Positions 1 through 12,226 of a DNA stretch of 64,000 bases are shown in pieces. Source of the DNA: Coprinellus micaceus (Eukaryota > Basidiomycota > Agaricomycetes > Agaricales > Psathyrellaceae); the NCBI GenBank assembly GCA_951394405.1, contig OX596340.1, positions 3,658,001 to 3,722,000 of the forward strand, read 5' to 3'. The translations under genes and the position numbers were made by a program. The number at the start of each line of letters is the position of its first letter. The stretch's first letter is position 1. A model generated the notes under the pieces. The model was given only the letters and a program-made list of their open reading frames with translations, did no database searches and was not told the origin of the DNA.

Positions 1-2318
1 CCAACGACGGGCTGGGATGCGTATCGACGGGCACCAGGCGAGTAGGCCCACTCGTCCTCAGTGTAAGGTCGAGGGGGTAGGACGCTACTGAGTGGTCTGC
101 AACATCATGTGGGGTCGAAAGTGACGTTGAAAGGCATATTCCCACTCAAAGGGCAAACGCGACGGGGCGAAAAATAAGAGAGGAAAGGAAGGAACTGTCG
201 TTAAGCGCTTTAATTTGGTGTGTCGTTATCGTCGGTCGGTGGCGTGAATCCTGAGCGGCGTGCACGATGGAGAATAGGCGCTGGTGTCTGGTGGCGTGGC
301 TCGTTCGATATGGATGAACCGGGTGAGTTTCATAGGTGAAGGCGAATGTGTGAGTGGACGTGGTGTAGAGGAGATGAGGGTATCGGGACAAGACGCGTAG
401 GCGTAATGATTGATCAGGATCGACGCGTGTTTGCCGCGGACCCTAAGCGGAGATGGATTGATTGTATGGGTGGGATCTTATCTTATCTCTCCGTCGGAGG
501 TTGCCGTGGCCCCCCTCTCGTCCGCCGGTTCTGCCATCTCTCTCCCTTTCCTCTGCACCTCAACTAACCCTCGATCGATGGCTCCCTATTGAAGCTCTCT
601 TCCCTGCAGATACTCTCCGCTCCTCTGATCCTTTCCCGTTGGGTCCCGCGATCTGAGCCGAGACGCCAACGTCGACTACACACATCCACGGATACCTGCG
701 GCAGATCCACCCCATCTCTCACCGTATCTACCGGTTCTACACGTGCATGCGCGAGCGATGGTTGGTCCCTCCCTTGCATATACGTGTATGGTATGGTATA
801 ATCGGCCTGGGGCTCCCACTGTATCTCTCTCGACTCGAGATCTCCCATACCATGCGATCTGCATCGACGACCTAGCGCACCGGCGACGCACCATTCAACG
901 ATCTGCCCTGGAATCCTGCTCAGAAGCCAGCGCTTTCTCCCCCTCGAAATGGTGTCGGATCTGAAAAGGTCCTTTGTGAATCTTGAACGGTGCATCGTGC
1001 ACTGGGATGCTCGAAGTTCGCTTCATCGACACCACCCTCGGGCCTCTACCTCGGTCATACCGTATCACCCTAGTACTTCCTTGCCACACGAAGATACCGA
1101 GGACGCACAATCCACCCTCAATTCCGACCGTCTACTAGGAACGTATCGATTCGCCCTTCGCCCACCCTCCTCTTGTCTGGGGTGGGAAAGGGTGACCCGA
1201 TTCTGGTTCCCTGAGGCAACAGGGTATGCACTGGACTCCAGCAGCAGGGTTTCTATGGATGTATCTCCTGCGCTGCGAGACCTCAGCCCTGATTTGGCGT
1301 CTACAGCATACGTGCTTCCTGCAGTGCCTCATCAACTCGGTTACAACCTGGACAGGCCTTGCAAAAGAGCTTCGATGTCCTAGCCGACGGGATCCGTGGA
1401 TATGCCCCGGTTCCTTGTCCTAGATAACAAAGCTAGAGCCCATTGAGTCATCCGCTTCCTGGCATAATCTCAAGCCTACACCACCCACTGAATACTTGTC
1501 ACCGCGCACCACGTCCCCGCCTGAAAGGCTTCGCAGCCCATCATCCCCGGTTTTCGATCCTCCACGCACAGGAGACAGCCACCCGAAATCCGGGTGGCCT
1601 CCTCACGCGTGAATGGCCATAACGTGGATGCATGAGTTCAAGGCCATTTGAGGACTGGGCCTGGGTACCACGAGCGACTTCTACGTTCAACTCTTTCTCT
1701 GGATTAGTCGTTTGACCCAACGCGCCATAGGCACTGACCCAATATCATTGTCGCACTCACTAAGCACCGACCTTGGGGTCTTGATTGTTTTCACCCGTCC
1801 TACTGCGTTGCGGACTCGACTTACCTGGTACCCCGTGACTTGCAACCCTGATCTCTTTCGTTAACCTCCGTCCCTCAGCACACCTCAGCATGGACCCATC
1901 CACCTACCGACAGGGCGCTTTCGACCTCGTACCTTATCTACCACCCCAACTCATCGTTGCGGTGGCTGGAAGTGCGAGTAGACATTGTTCCTATCTGTAG
2001 GGGTATAGGATCATTCCGGGGATCTGAGGGTCCGGGTTTAACGAACGCACCATCGTTCTGAAAGATTCCCTGGCTGGTGTTTCCGGTGCTCGCGACCACC
2101 GGATATCCATATTGATGTTTCAATTGTAAGGTAATTTGTAGTTACAAGTGCGAGTACAAACCAGAATGTGTTACGGCGCTATGTACGTGAGGAAGCTGAG
2201 AAGCGAATTCAGGGGAACCAAGACGGGGTGAGTATGTTCTCTCAAACATGCGTAGCTCCAGGCCCTGCGACGCGTAAGAATGAGTTGCCTCAACAAACTC
2301 GTATCTTAAGGTGTCTCC
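1..2318. other. Gene-poor region, no supported gene
   Basis: I see no ORF here with recognisable domain content or convincing splice structure; the open frames are short and overlap on both strands. An ATCTTATCTTATC-type motif at about 472-490 matches the 5' end motif of repeat R1, but the sequence after it does not clearly follow R1, so at most a decayed fragment is present. Confidence 0.5.
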
Positions 2319-4025
2319 CTACGCCGATCCAATCAGAACCCCCTTCGTATCGACACCCTCCGCTTCCAGCTCCTCCAAGATGTCCCTCACAGGCGGTATG
2401 CGAAACATAATGTCTACGTTCTCCAGGTTGACGGCTCTGACTTCCTCCAGGCCCCCAATCCTACGGCTCCGAACGAAGTTCACGACCGCACGCTCAGCGT
2501 CCACCCCGCTCCCATCTTCGAATTTACACACCAGAGCGCGAAGCTTCGGGCAGGCACACACACATCCTTCGATTGCATCTGGTTCCAACTGCCCCAGAAC
2601 AGTCCAGTCAACGAACGCGACTTCTAACGGCAGTGAACCGAACCTCATCTTCTCCCAACGCGGATGCCACACCAGCTCAAGCCTCGCGACGTTCGTGAGC
2701 GCCGCCAAAGTGGCAGTGAGAGCGGCCTTCATCAGCATGGAGTGGGCAAGTGATACTTCCTCCAGCTGCCCACCGTAGCGCCTCGCCCACACCAGTAGAG
2801 CGCTGGTAGACTCCGTCTTGGGGCTTCCCACCATGTCATTCGCAAACAAATGCCGGAGCGAAGGGAGATGAAGGGCCTCTGCGAAGCTGGGATTGGGTGT
2901 ATTCCCTGAAAGTGTGATGGATTCGAGGTGGATGAGTGGAATGTGACCACAGGGGCGGGGTATGTAGCCCCATGGAATCAAGAAGTGGAGCGAGCAGATG
3001 ACGAGGTTCGGGGTTAGCTTGAGGACTTTGGCTGCATCGCCTGGGAGAAAGGCAATGCGAGATGAGGGGGAGCCGAGGTCCAGTTGGCTCAGAGTTGTCC
3101 TAGCCACATTGACCCTGAAAATGTCAGAAGGGGCCATCCGAGCAGATAGGGAGGTCACTGGCATTTGTAGCCAATCTACGATTCCGCCCGGGATGGATGC
3201 CTGCCAGCAATCGTTGTGAACCGAGGTTCGGGGTTCGTATGTGACTACCTTCAGCGTGGCACGTTGCATGCTAGCGCTGGAAGATGGGGTAACGAGTTGC
3301 AGTAGGTGCAATACCGATGTGGACGCCCTCCCGAACACCCTGGCATTGAATTCAATCTCCTTCCAGCGGATGGAAGAGCTGTTTACGACGTCATCAAGGG
3401 GCTGGAAGAGCGCCCTCCACCTATCGCCAATGTCAGCCCGATCAAAGGAGATCTCCCTGTGCGGATCTCGAGCTAGAATCGATAGATGAAGAGGAAGTCC
3501 AGAGGATCGCGTGATAAACGCCCGCAACATCTTGGCCAGAGAATCGATGCGAGGACTGCACTGTGAGATGTAGTACAGCTGGCGAGCGTCGTGATCGTGT
3601 CGGAGAGGTGGATTTTTGAAAGGGCCCCGGGAGCACTTTACGTAGATATCGTCCAAGCGCAAGGGCAAATGGATATTCGTCCACAGGGACGGGGTGGTTA
3701 GCGCAACAGCTCTCCACGTGCGGCAAACATGACTAGCGACGACGGCTGGGTGAGGGGAGGGGGAACTAGCAAGGGTGACCCATTGAACGAAGAGAACAGA
3801 GAGAATATCTTCCGGGACCGTCTCGAATGGTGAGGCAGGGGCAGAGTTCTCGCGAAACTCTTCTGCTCCTGCCCCCGTCGCCTCGACCCCTGCGCCTTGG
3901 GAATTGGCGAGATCGATGACCGTTTCTTCGGGGAGGATCTTCTGGAGCTCATGAGCGTCCGCAAGGTCAGGCGTAATCTCGGCCTCAGCACACTGGGGTA
4001 AGGGTGACTGGGACTTGGACTTCAT
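2319..4025 (-). CDS. F-box domain protein (single exon, 568 aa)
   Basis: One uninterrupted 568-codon frame on the minus strand. Residues about 69-120 form an agaricomycete-type F-box: ETVPEDILSVLF, then CRTWRAVALTTPSLW. These proteins usually bind Skp1 and act as substrate receptors of SCF ubiquitin ligases. The first 65 residues are low-complexity (Ala, Glu, Gly). The rest (about 120-568) has leucine-rich hydrophobic blocks consistent with the degenerate LRR-like fold common in this fungal family, but no clean repeat can be counted by eye. The first ATG is used because it gives the longest frame and precedes the F-box. No intron is needed. These genes are greatly expanded in mushrooms, so the target cannot be inferred. 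It stands alone, with gene-poor DNA on both sides. Confidence 0.85.
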   Translation of the reverse strand: MKSKSQSPLPQCAEAEITPDLADAHELQKILPEETVIDLANSQGAGVEATGAGAEEFRENSAPASPFETVPEDILSVLFVQWVTLASSPSPHPAVVASHVCRTWRAVALTTPSLWTNIHLPLRLDDIYVKCSRGPFKNPPLRHDHDARQLYYISQCSPRIDSLAKMLRAFITRSSGLPLHLSILARDPHREISFDRADIGDRWRALFQPLDDVVNSSSIRWKEIEFNARVFGRASTSVLHLLQLVTPSSSASMQRATLKVVTYEPRTSVHNDCWQASIPGGIVDWLQMPVTSLSARMAPSDIFRVNVARTTLSQLDLGSPSSRIAFLPGDAAKVLKLTPNLVICSLHFLIPWGYIPRPCGHIPLIHLESITLSGNTPNPSFAEALHLPSLRHLFANDMVGSPKTESTSALLVWARRYGGQLEEVSLAHSMLMKAALTATLAALTNVARLELVWHPRWEKMRFGSLPLEVAFVDWTVLGQLEPDAIEGCVCACPKLRALVCKFEDGSGVDAERAVVNFVRSRRIGGLEEVRAVNLENVDIMFRIPPVRDILEELEAEGVDTKGVLIGSA

Positions 4026-5071
4026 CTGGGAGGATGGTTGTTCGAATGCAAACAGCGTTCCATTGATCCTCGCGCCGTGAAGGCGAATTGGATCTCCGCT
4101 GGAAACCTTATCTTATCTCCCGGAATTTCCCGTTCCGGTGTGGCGCCTGTTCCCGACCGTCCCGCAATCTTGTCCTCGACCCGCAACGATTGTAACGCGA
4201 GTCCCTTCCTTCTCCTCCAGGGAGTGGCTGTCACCCCACCATCTGTGTGCCTCCGAGGCTCCCTGTCTTCTGGTAGATCCTCTTGTGCCGACTGAAAGCT
4301 GCCTGGATGCTTCTACGGATGGAGCTGAGGTTCTTCTGGTCAATCACAGAGGCTCTCTGCTTCGGCCCTGGCGGTCATATCGAAGTCCTACCCAAGAAGG
4401 ATTTCAGCTCGCTCCCAGTGCTGCTCCACACACTCTTCTCAGCCCATCGCTCCTCGTACCGACGATCCTTCGTGCTCGTTGCACTGCCCTTTGTGTGGCT
4501 ATCTACTGCGTAACGAGGACTCGTCGAATCCGTATGAGGAGCGGTGGATCGGGGATGCACTGGAGCTGAACGCTGATGTCGTCTATTCACGCCACCCCAC
4601 CTGCTAATACTGGCGATGAGCTGTTGTTTCCTGCGGGATTCGCCCCTTGGCCTGCCTCGCCCTAGCATAGAAGATCCGCTCCCAACGAATGAACGCTACC
4701 TGGCGGCTTGTGCAACGATTCAGCGTTTCTTTGAATCGGTCCTTGGGCTTCCAAACCTCGCCCTGTATTTACCCTACCCGGATTCGACTTTGCTGGCGTC
4801 CTCACCGCGTCCATGCCCTAATGTTTCTACTCTCGGAATCCGACCAATTCGCATTGTGTGTCACTGCTACGACATGGGGTGCATGATATACGACTGCCCT
4901 GGACAGCGTCGAATCACTATGACAGCGCCCCTTTCGATTAATCGAGTTCATTTCCAAAACCTTTCGAAGCCAATCCGAGTCGTACGAGAGCGGGGGTACT
5001 CTGGCAACACTATAGAAAGCATAGCGAGGGCCCTCAAATCCAGAAGTCACCTGGCTCTCATGGGGACTATA
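4026..5071. other. Intergenic, with partial R1-type end at about 4085-4200
   Basis: Between the F-box gene start and the UPO-1 stop. An ATCTTATCTTATC-like motif at 4107-4120, followed by a C-rich stretch resembling the 5' end of R1 copies near 52.4 and 63.4 kb, suggests a truncated repeat. No gene is supported. Confidence 0.4.
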
Positions 5072-6677
5072 CTATAGCTGTCCGTATGGGAAAATCTCCT
5101 CGCATCCGGCCCCAGCAACACCATCATAGAAATATCCGAGATTCATGATGAGGTTGCGCCTCAGGACACCCTTCGGGTTGGGATAGAGACTCTTCACGGT
5201 CTGGTTTACGAAATTGGTGTAAAGGAGGCAGAAATTGTTGAAGTCTGCGCTGGTGGGATCGGGGGTGTAGGTGTTCACTGCACCGAGGTTTCGACCCGCA
5301 GCAATGGGATACGCTAAGAAGATTTCGATGATGCCGATCGGACCAGTAGGTGCAGGTGGCCGCCAGAAGTCGCGAGGGAACTTGGAGTCGCGGAAGAAGA
5401 GGGTCGCGTTCGTCATGTCGAGTGCGGCAGTCGTACGGTTCGAGATCCGCCCATCCACGAAGAACGTGTACGGGAACGTCGATTCGGCGAAAGCGGTGAA
5501 GAAACGGGGGGAGGTAAAGTCGAACTGGGGGTTGGTGGCGATTGACTCTTGGATACGACGGTGACGCAGTTCGGCGGCGACGGTCAGGTTGTACGACCCT
5601 CCACCGTATCTGTTGCTGTACTCGACAAACTAAACGATGGCGTTATGGTCAGTCGGCATGCCCTCCCGAAATGAATGCAGTCACAGCTCACCTGGTCGAA
5701 CAGGGTCTGGTTGAAGCTGTGATTATCCCCGAAGAAGTCATCGCCACGGGTCATGCTTGAATCTCCCTCGAAAACACGGTGCGTGTTAAGCCCCCCAATG
5801 ATGGCTGGTGGCGGGGAATCCTTGCCCGTCTTCTTCGTCTTGCCTCCGATGCTGAGAAGATCAGTGACAAGGTTCCCATCGACAAGATGGGCCCCGTAGG
5901 TGACGAATCGAGCTAGTCCGCTCTCCATGTTGAAGCCTTGTGTGTCATGGCGTCAGCGACAAGCACCTAACCCCTCTGCGATGGATCGACGTACCCTCTT
6001 GGACGGCGGTGATGATCTGTGACGGACTTGCGACTCCGTCTCTCGGAAGGTACTGTGACAACAGAGAGCATCAGCAGCATTACAAAGAGCGGAACTCGTG
6101 CACCGAGGAGTAGGCCCGCCCAATCTGGCGAGGGAGATCCCTGAACGCTGAGAGTACTCCACTCTATCTTCGAGAGTGGGCGACGAAGTCGTACCCACTC
6201 CACAGTGAGAGCAAGTGAGCGTCTCGCCCTTCGCCTGACAGGAACGCCATCATGGGCGTCACCAATCCGGGAAAGAAGATGCCAGTTATCTTCGATGCCA
6301 ATGCACCGAAGTTCACTCGCTGAGCTAGAGCCCCGTGGACGCCACGCCGAAGTGATGTGTGGGAGATGAAACATAGAGGGTTGACTCACCCCATGTGACG
6401 CGAGTGTGTTAAGCCCAGGACATGGCCCACGGATGTCGCCCTTCCGCAGCGGCTTCCAGGGGTGATCGCGGTCGTATACTAGCTTCGTCCCATTGGACGT
6501 GAGCGGGCCAGGGGGTGCCGGAGGGAGAACTTCAGGGAGACGTGCAACAAGATGCTCAACGTCTCTCTCTGACAAGCCGGCGAGAGACCCGTACGAGGCA
6601 AAGCCAAGAGTGGAGGAGAAGTGGGCGAGCGCCGATGCAAGTACGAAGAGGGAGAGGAATGAGTTGTTCGGGAGCAT
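5072..6677 (-). CDS. UPO-1: secreted unspecific peroxygenase (heme-thiolate peroxidase, long type)
   Basis: Peroxidase family 2 member; the family uses hydrogen peroxide to insert oxygen into unactivated C-H bonds, aromatics and alkenes outside the cell. Inferred exons: 6390-6677, 5995-6052, 5692-5936 and 5072-5629, joining to 382 residues in frame with GT-AG introns. Residues 1 to about 25 are a hydrophobic signal peptide. The PCP motif holds the proximal heme-ligand Cys86, EGD is at 172-174 and the acid-base pair is Arg239/Glu246, spaced seven apart as in Agrocybe-type UPO. Cys331 and Cys373 match the C-terminal disulfide of that enzyme. Several N-x-T sequons suggest glycosylation. The frame extends 15 codons further upstream, but the ATG at 6677 is chosen because it gives the 96-codon first exon shared by the paralogues. 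Intron 1 is unusually long (337 bp). Confidence 0.9.
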
Positions 6678-6772
6678 GGTCGCAAATGCGGAAGCAACAC
6701 TGCGTTGGGTGAGACTGTGCAACTGCCGATTAAGGGAGGTGCTCTGAATCGTCGAAGGGCTTTTGAGATGTG

Positions 6773-6831
6773 TTTATATATGTTCTATCTACGCCCTACT
6801 GAATAGGAAGCACTGCCGTGTGTATCCAGAC
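6773..6831 (-). promoter_or_regulatory. UPO-1 core promoter: TATA box and conserved upstream box
   Basis: Reading the minus strand, an ATATATAAA-type TATA box (6773-6782) lies about 100 bp before the ATG. About 26 bp further upstream (6808-6831) is AAGCACTGCCGTGTGTA (plus-strand reading), nearly identical to the box at the same spacing in UPO-2 and UPO-4. The function as a transcription factor site is inferred. Confidence 0.6.
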
Positions 6832-6839
6832 CCAACTGT

Positions 6840-8100
6840 CCGTTCCTACTGGAGTCCGATATGAAAAGGGTTGCATCGTGATCATCCCTATTGCCCTAAC
6901 ATTCAGAACCAGAGTAGTCCTCGTCGTATACTATAAAAGGAAGCCCAAGCCTCAGTATCACTCACTCGCTCACTTCCATTGCACCTGCCTTCATTCTACT
7001 CGAAGGCGGTTTACGGCTAGCGCCCATTCGTTGTCCACTAGGCAACACAGTAGCACTGCAAATTTTATCAGACTCGTGTTCGAACCGCACCTCTCGCTCG
7101 TGGCCTTGAGAATACGAGTGACAGGACAGGGGTACTTTAATGTATAGACCGCATCCGCAGCTGGGGCTGACCACGTTTATTCACAGCACCGACTGAGGAT
7201 GTCTATCACCTTTTCCTTTGTAGTAGCGCGAATTTGGCCCAGCAACCGCGTGCAATTGAGTTGATTGTCTAATTAAGCCACCCAACGCCATTCACTCTAC
7301 AGCTTCTGGCCGCCGACCGGCACAGCAATTCGAACATGCAACGAACCACTCGACTCTTAGCTGACTTCTGATCCTCTCGCTCAAGAGGTAAATCCTCTGT
7401 ATGACCGCTCTTATCTCACCTGTTAACATGTCACGGGGAAGAACCTCTCAAATGAGAGCGACGCGACTGGCCGATTTGTTTGCGACCTGTCTTCCGCGGT
7501 GTCAGGGATGAACGGTGCCTGTGCGGACCTTGTGTGATTTACATCTCGGAGGTGCTTCTTTCAGGGCAAGGAAGCATCTCACTAGGGGATAACAGAGGCT
7601 GCGCAATGGGACTGCGTGCCATAAATTCATATTGCTTGGTCCGGTCATTGCTCGAATGAACGTGTTGCGCTAACCGCCGTTGTCAAGCGACACGGGCCAT
7701 ACTTGGGCGCGATACTCGGACCTCTGGAATCGACAACCGTCTTGGCACGCACCAGGGGTGCGTCAATACCTCCGGTATTCAGTGCCCCTCGCAAGCTGCC
7801 TACGCACCTAGATCGTGCAGAGCTGCAGACCATATCCGACTTACCCTGCACGGTGATTCCTTTGCCACATGCAGCGACGGCGGCGATAGGTGGCCAACTG
7901 GAGTGGACTAGAGCATGATACTGTCTTTAGAATGGGATCGCAAGGGTGTGCCAGAGTCAGTCCACCATCTATTCACCGAATCCCCGAGAATTATCCCTCG
8001 GTGTGTGTCTACGGTGGACCGGAACAGCATGACAATGACAGAGAAAACATATCTAAGGTTCATAATGGAGGATAGCGTATATCCAAGTAAGGTGGCTATC
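6840..8100. other. Intergenic between UPO-1 promoter and UPO-2 stop
   Basis: No recognisable gene. The open frames are short and unconvincing on both strands, and no repeat was recognised by eye. Confidence 0.5.
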
Positions 8101-9428
8101 CTACTGCAACTTTCCATAGGGGAAAACCTCTTCGCATCCACTCTGCTTGGGGGTTCCACTGTACAAGTGACCCAAGTTGATAATGAGGTTCCTCTTCAGG
8201 ATACCCTTGGGGTTGGGGTACAGACCCCGGACGACATCGTTGGCGAAGTGGGTGTAAATGAGGCAGAGGTTGCTCAGGTCCGCGCTACTGGGGTCGTGGG
8301 TGTAGCTATTAATCCCCTTGACATTCCTTCCAGGAAGCATAGGGTGAGCCTGGGCGATCTCGTTGAAGCCAATGGGCCCGGTAGGGAAAGGAGGCCTCCA
8401 GAAGTCGAGAGGGAATTTGGAATCCCTAAAGAAGAGGGTCGCGTTGGTCATGTCGAGCCCCGCGGTGGTGCGATTGGAGATGCGGCCATCGACAAAGAAG
8501 GTGTAAGGGAAAGTTGCTTCGGCGTAGGCTGTGAAGAATCGGAGATGCCTAAAGTCGAACTGTGGGTTTGTCGCAATAGACTCTTGAATGCGATGATAAC
8601 GGAGCTCAGCGGCAGCCGTCATGTTGTACAGCCCACCACCGTGCCTCTTGCTGTAGTCAACAAACTAACGGATTCCCAATATTAGTTCTGTGTGTAGCAC
8701 GTGGTGATGGAAATAATTACCTGGTTGAATAAAGTCTGGTTTAAGCTGTGGTTGTCGCCGAAGAAGGCGTCAGCGCGAGTTAAACTCGCGTCTCCCTCGA
8801 AGGTACCGTGCGTATTCATGCCACCAATGATTGCCGGAGCTGGGGTGTCCTCCCCAGTCTTCCTAGTCTTGCCACCGATGCTGACGAGGTCAGTGACAAG
8901 ATTGCCATCGACGAGGTGGGCAGCGTAGGTCACGAAGCGAGCGATACCGTTCTCCATGTTGAACCCTATGGTTCAAAACTGTGAGCACACCATATACGAT
9001 ATGTAGATATCGCTACTGACCTTCTTGAACGGCTTGTATCAACTGTGCGGGAGTGGCGACGCCATCACGCGGAAGGTACTGAGGACGAGGTACGTTTGGA
9101 TCAGGGTGATAGGTACGTTACAGCGGGCTGTAGAACTTACTCCGTGCGATGCGAGCGTGTTCAAACCTGGGCAGGGACCTCGCATGTCCCCTTTGCGAAG
9201 GGCCTTCCAGGGATGGTCACCGTCGTGAACCAGCTTGGTTCCATTGAACTTGAGTGGATTGGGAGGCACACCCGGAGTTACTTGAGGAAGACGCGCAATA
9301 AGGGCATCAAGGTCTCTCTCGGATAACCCTGCGAGTGATCCGTACGAGGGGAACGCAAGGGTTACAGAAAGACGAGCCAGTGCCGAGAGGAACGCGAACA
9401 GCGAGAAGAGGGAGAGGTTCAGAGGCAT
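8101..9428 (-). CDS. UPO-2: secreted unspecific peroxygenase (long type)
   Basis: Paralogue of UPO-1, 1.4 kb beyond the UPO-1 start. Exons 9141-9428, 9021-9078, 8721-8965 and 8101-8664 join in frame to 384 residues. Signal peptide about 1-25; PCP Cys86; EGD at 172-174; Arg239/Glu246 present; both C-terminal cysteines present. It is the more divergent of the first two: the GDD of the paralogues after EGD is ADA here, the residues before the catalytic Arg are RHL rather than TSP, and the protein ends in Gly-Lys-Leu-Gln. Introns are short (56-62 bp), unlike the long first intron of UPO-1 and UPO-4. Family and catalytic residues are clear; substrate preference cannot be read from sequence. Confidence 0.9.
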
Positions 9429-9531
9429 TACAAGGCAGATTGTGCCGAAGCTATCGGGTGTTGGTAAGTTTGCGGTGGGACGGTGTATAGGAAATAAAAA
9501 TGTGCTGGATTAGATGAGTGGCCTCGAAAGG

Positions 9532-9591
9532 CCTTTTATGCGTCCCCTGCAAGACTCCTGACGTACACAAAGCACCGCCGTGCGTAGCCCG
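9532..9591 (-). promoter_or_regulatory. UPO-2 core promoter: TATA-like box and conserved upstream box
   Basis: CATAAAAGG on the minus strand (9532-9540), about 105 bp before the ATG, then AAGCACCGCCGTGCGTAG at 9570-9587, 29 bp further upstream. This box differs from the UPO-4 box at one base. Confidence 0.6.
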
Positions 9592-9599
9592 CGATACGC

Positions 9600-10520
9600 G
9601 ACCATTCACTCAGGGGTCCGACGTCAACCCTAGCTGCCCATCGCAATCTTCGCCGGCTATTGCTGCGTGTCGGAGTACGAGATGCCAAGGAATGAATCCA
9701 AGGCGTTGCACGGTCACTCCAACGGTAAAGGGGGCACACACCCGCATCCGGGATGTGACTTTCGAAGATGTAGGACCGATGAAATTGGCTCTGGGGACAC
9801 GCTAGCAAATCCCCTTACCTCCAAAGGTTCGGCTGTTAGTCGCTAGCCACAAATTCAAACTATGATGTATCTAGCGCCCAACCTTCTACTCCTCCATTGA
9901 AACTTGGTCCTAGACCTCCTGATTTTAGTCTCACGTTTTTGGAATGGCTCGAGCGCTCGAGTGATGTCCTGAAAGTGCATTCAATGCAGGACGTTGGTCA
10001 CATTTCTCCGCCAGGCTCCCTCCACCTCTAAACTAGATCAGCAACAGGGAATCCATTTGCGCAGTGATCGGAATCTCTATGATGAGGGCATTTGAAGGGA
10101 GAGAAGCATCGGCCTCGGGGACAACGTAAATGGGCGCTTAGCACAGCCGCGACTGCGCGTCAAGGGCAAAGTTGCAGCATTCCCGTCTTGGGTAGTGTCA
10201 ATCTTGGGGACATGGGCATCTCGGTAGGGATGCAACGCGATACTCACACCCTATGCGACATCGTCGGGGGGCTGCCTGTTCAAAACAACGTTACCATTCA
10301 GTATTCGGGGGAGAAACCCACATGTCAGAAGGACGAGCCGTAACGACCGCACGACGGACCGTTACTTCTCAGCCAGGGGTTGTGTTCTTTCTGTCTATCC
10401 CTGAAGCCCGGAGGGAACCACAGCCAATGGTGTAACTCCTGTAACTAACACTACCACATTGCCCGAAGCGGATGAACGGGACCCATTGTTTCATATAAAG
10501 CGTGCTGGACTTCCGACAGG
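9600..10520. other. Intergenic, no supported gene
   Basis: Upstream of UPO-2, up to the TIR element. No domain, splice structure or recognised repeat seen. Confidence 0.5.
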
Positions 10521-11763
10521 TTCGAATGGGTGGTTCGAAAAGTTGCGTGCACGCATGCGTACGCTGCGTGCACCCCCAAGGACGCAAATTGTACGCATTG
10601 CGTCCGGTTGCGTGCAGTTGCGTCACATTGCGTGGGGCTATGAAATGCTTCTCAGACTCTGAAATGGGCACGGGGGTGAAAATAACGCTAATTCATTGTG
10701 TCTTATTAATGCCTATGACCTTCACAAACGCCTTCATCTCTCTAAACGATGCGGAGAGACCGGTAAAGGACACCGGAAGAACGCCAGCCCACCCTAAAGA
10801 CCGTGTGAATATTGTGATGCGCGATCAAATCTTTCCAAAGCACTGGCGCTCGGCCCCTAGTAGGCGCTAGCACTCGAATGCTGCCTCGGTACTTGGATCC
10901 ACAAAACGTGAAGGAACGGGGTCATCTGATCTGTGAATACCGGTAAAATGCGAATAATATAAAAACCGATATTTTCACGAAATGTGTCCTGAGGCCACAA
11001 CAGGGGTCGCTCATTTGCGCTACCTTTCTCCCGAATGTCGGAAACATCATCCAAATCAAGGCTTTCGACGCCGAGCGCCGGTTTACTACTTAGGGACCCC
11101 GCAAATAGGAATGGGTGCACTAGGAAGGCCTCCCACCCAAGCCACTTGTATAAGTCATTGGCCGGTAATGGCCAGTGTTAAATCGGCGTTGAAGCAGTGG
11201 TCTGACTGTCTTGAGTTACCGAACGCGCGTGCGCTATGAGAATACCAACCCCACTAGGTAGCTGGTAATGCCTAGTAATACCCCACGGAGAAAGCCTGCA
11301 GACAGGAGAAGTCATAGTGACTGCACGCAAGACCCCCATGTTGCACGCAAATCGAAATCAGATGCACGCAATGCACGCAGGCTGCACGCAAGTGCACGCG
11401 TGGGAATTATCCGAAATGCCAGTGATGAGGCTCGAAGACACCCTAACAGGGCGGACTGAGACAACTTCCCGACAATATCACCCGGAGTTAGTGTGTTCAG
11501 TCTCCAAGTAAGCATAAAAAGTCGCGTAGCCTTTCAAATCTACCGAGAACCACAAAGTATGACTCCATGTGTGCTCGATTGTTTCATCACCAGATTGGCG
11601 CTGCCACCTCTTCGACGTCCGTTTCCGGAAATGTTTTGAGTTAATTGCACGGTGCGGCTACTTTTCTTACGAAAACAATTCATTTGGGTGCATCCAACCC
11701 CGTTCTGTGAGATGCACGCAAGGCACGCTTGCGTGCACGCAGCTTTTTTGACCATCGTTCGAA
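10521..11763. mobile_element. Non-autonomous TIR element with TGCGTGCA subterminal arrays
   Basis: About 1.24 kb bounded by imperfect inverted repeats of about 50 bp. The left end starts TTCGAATGGGTGG and runs into AGTTGCGTGCACGC; the reverse complement of the right end starts TTCGAACGATGG and runs into AGCTGCGTGCACGC. Inside, the 8-mer TGCGTGCA and near variants cluster at about 10543-10640 in one orientation, and as TGCACGCA at about 11318-11400 and 11712-11745 in the other. Such mirrored subterminal arrays are typical transposase binding regions. No transposase is visible, and no clean target duplication was found (TCCGACAGG against TCCATAGG is only suggestive). Confidence 0.6.
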
Positions 11764-12226
11764 TCCATAGGTACGGGATCACGAACAGGGATGGCCAAGA
11801 ACGCATGCTATAGAGCTGTCATAGAGTTCTTTCGCCTCAGTGTCTTGCGTCAGTGCCCTGCGGACGCCCCTCTCACCCAGGGACTCAGCTAAAGGGTCCA
11901 GCCTCTGTAATCGACTTGGTCCCCTTCATTCAGGTAGAACTCCTGGAGCCTCGGGAATTCGACTGGAAACCGTATAGGCGTGAAGGTCGAGATAGGCGCC
12001 CATACACGGTTCGTGCGGCGATGTGATGTGATGATCTTCCCAGACTGTGCTAGGCAGGGTGCTTTGGGAGATACCTACATGAATCTGATCCACACACGCT
12101 CTCCATGTCCGGGAATTATGGGATATAATTCCTCGGATTGTCAGTGTGGAAACCTGAGTCGCGCTTGAAGTACTACACCTTTGCTCGAGTTCGCTGACAA
12201 ATGGACGCCAAAACCTCCGCCTCAGC
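11764..12226. other. Intergenic; possible upstream part of the oxygenase relic
   Basis: Mostly nothing recognisable. From about 12180 a different forward frame reads FADKWTPKPPPQHEAGEGF before meeting a stop near 12290, which could be the frameshifted upstream part of the relic that follows. Confidence 0.35.

Noticed and set aside
949..1383. Forward open frame of 144 codons near the left end
   Set aside because: No domain, no paralogue, low-complexity composition, and overlapping frames of similar length on the other strand.
5967..6722. 251-codon frame at the UPO-1 start read as one exon
   Set aside because: Only the first part is UPO; the rest is the 337-bp intron, bounded by GTGAGT and CAG with a paralogue-supported junction.
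10515..10535. GGTTCGAA-type words resembling a tRNA B box (also near 17503 and 22090)
   Set aside because: No acceptor stem, anticodon arm or D arm could be folded around any of them; at 10521 the word is part of a TIR.
10540..11745. TGCACGCA clusters as a CRISPR array
   Set aside because: Units are 8 bp with irregular spacing and mixed orientation in a eukaryotic genome; no spacer/repeat periodicity.
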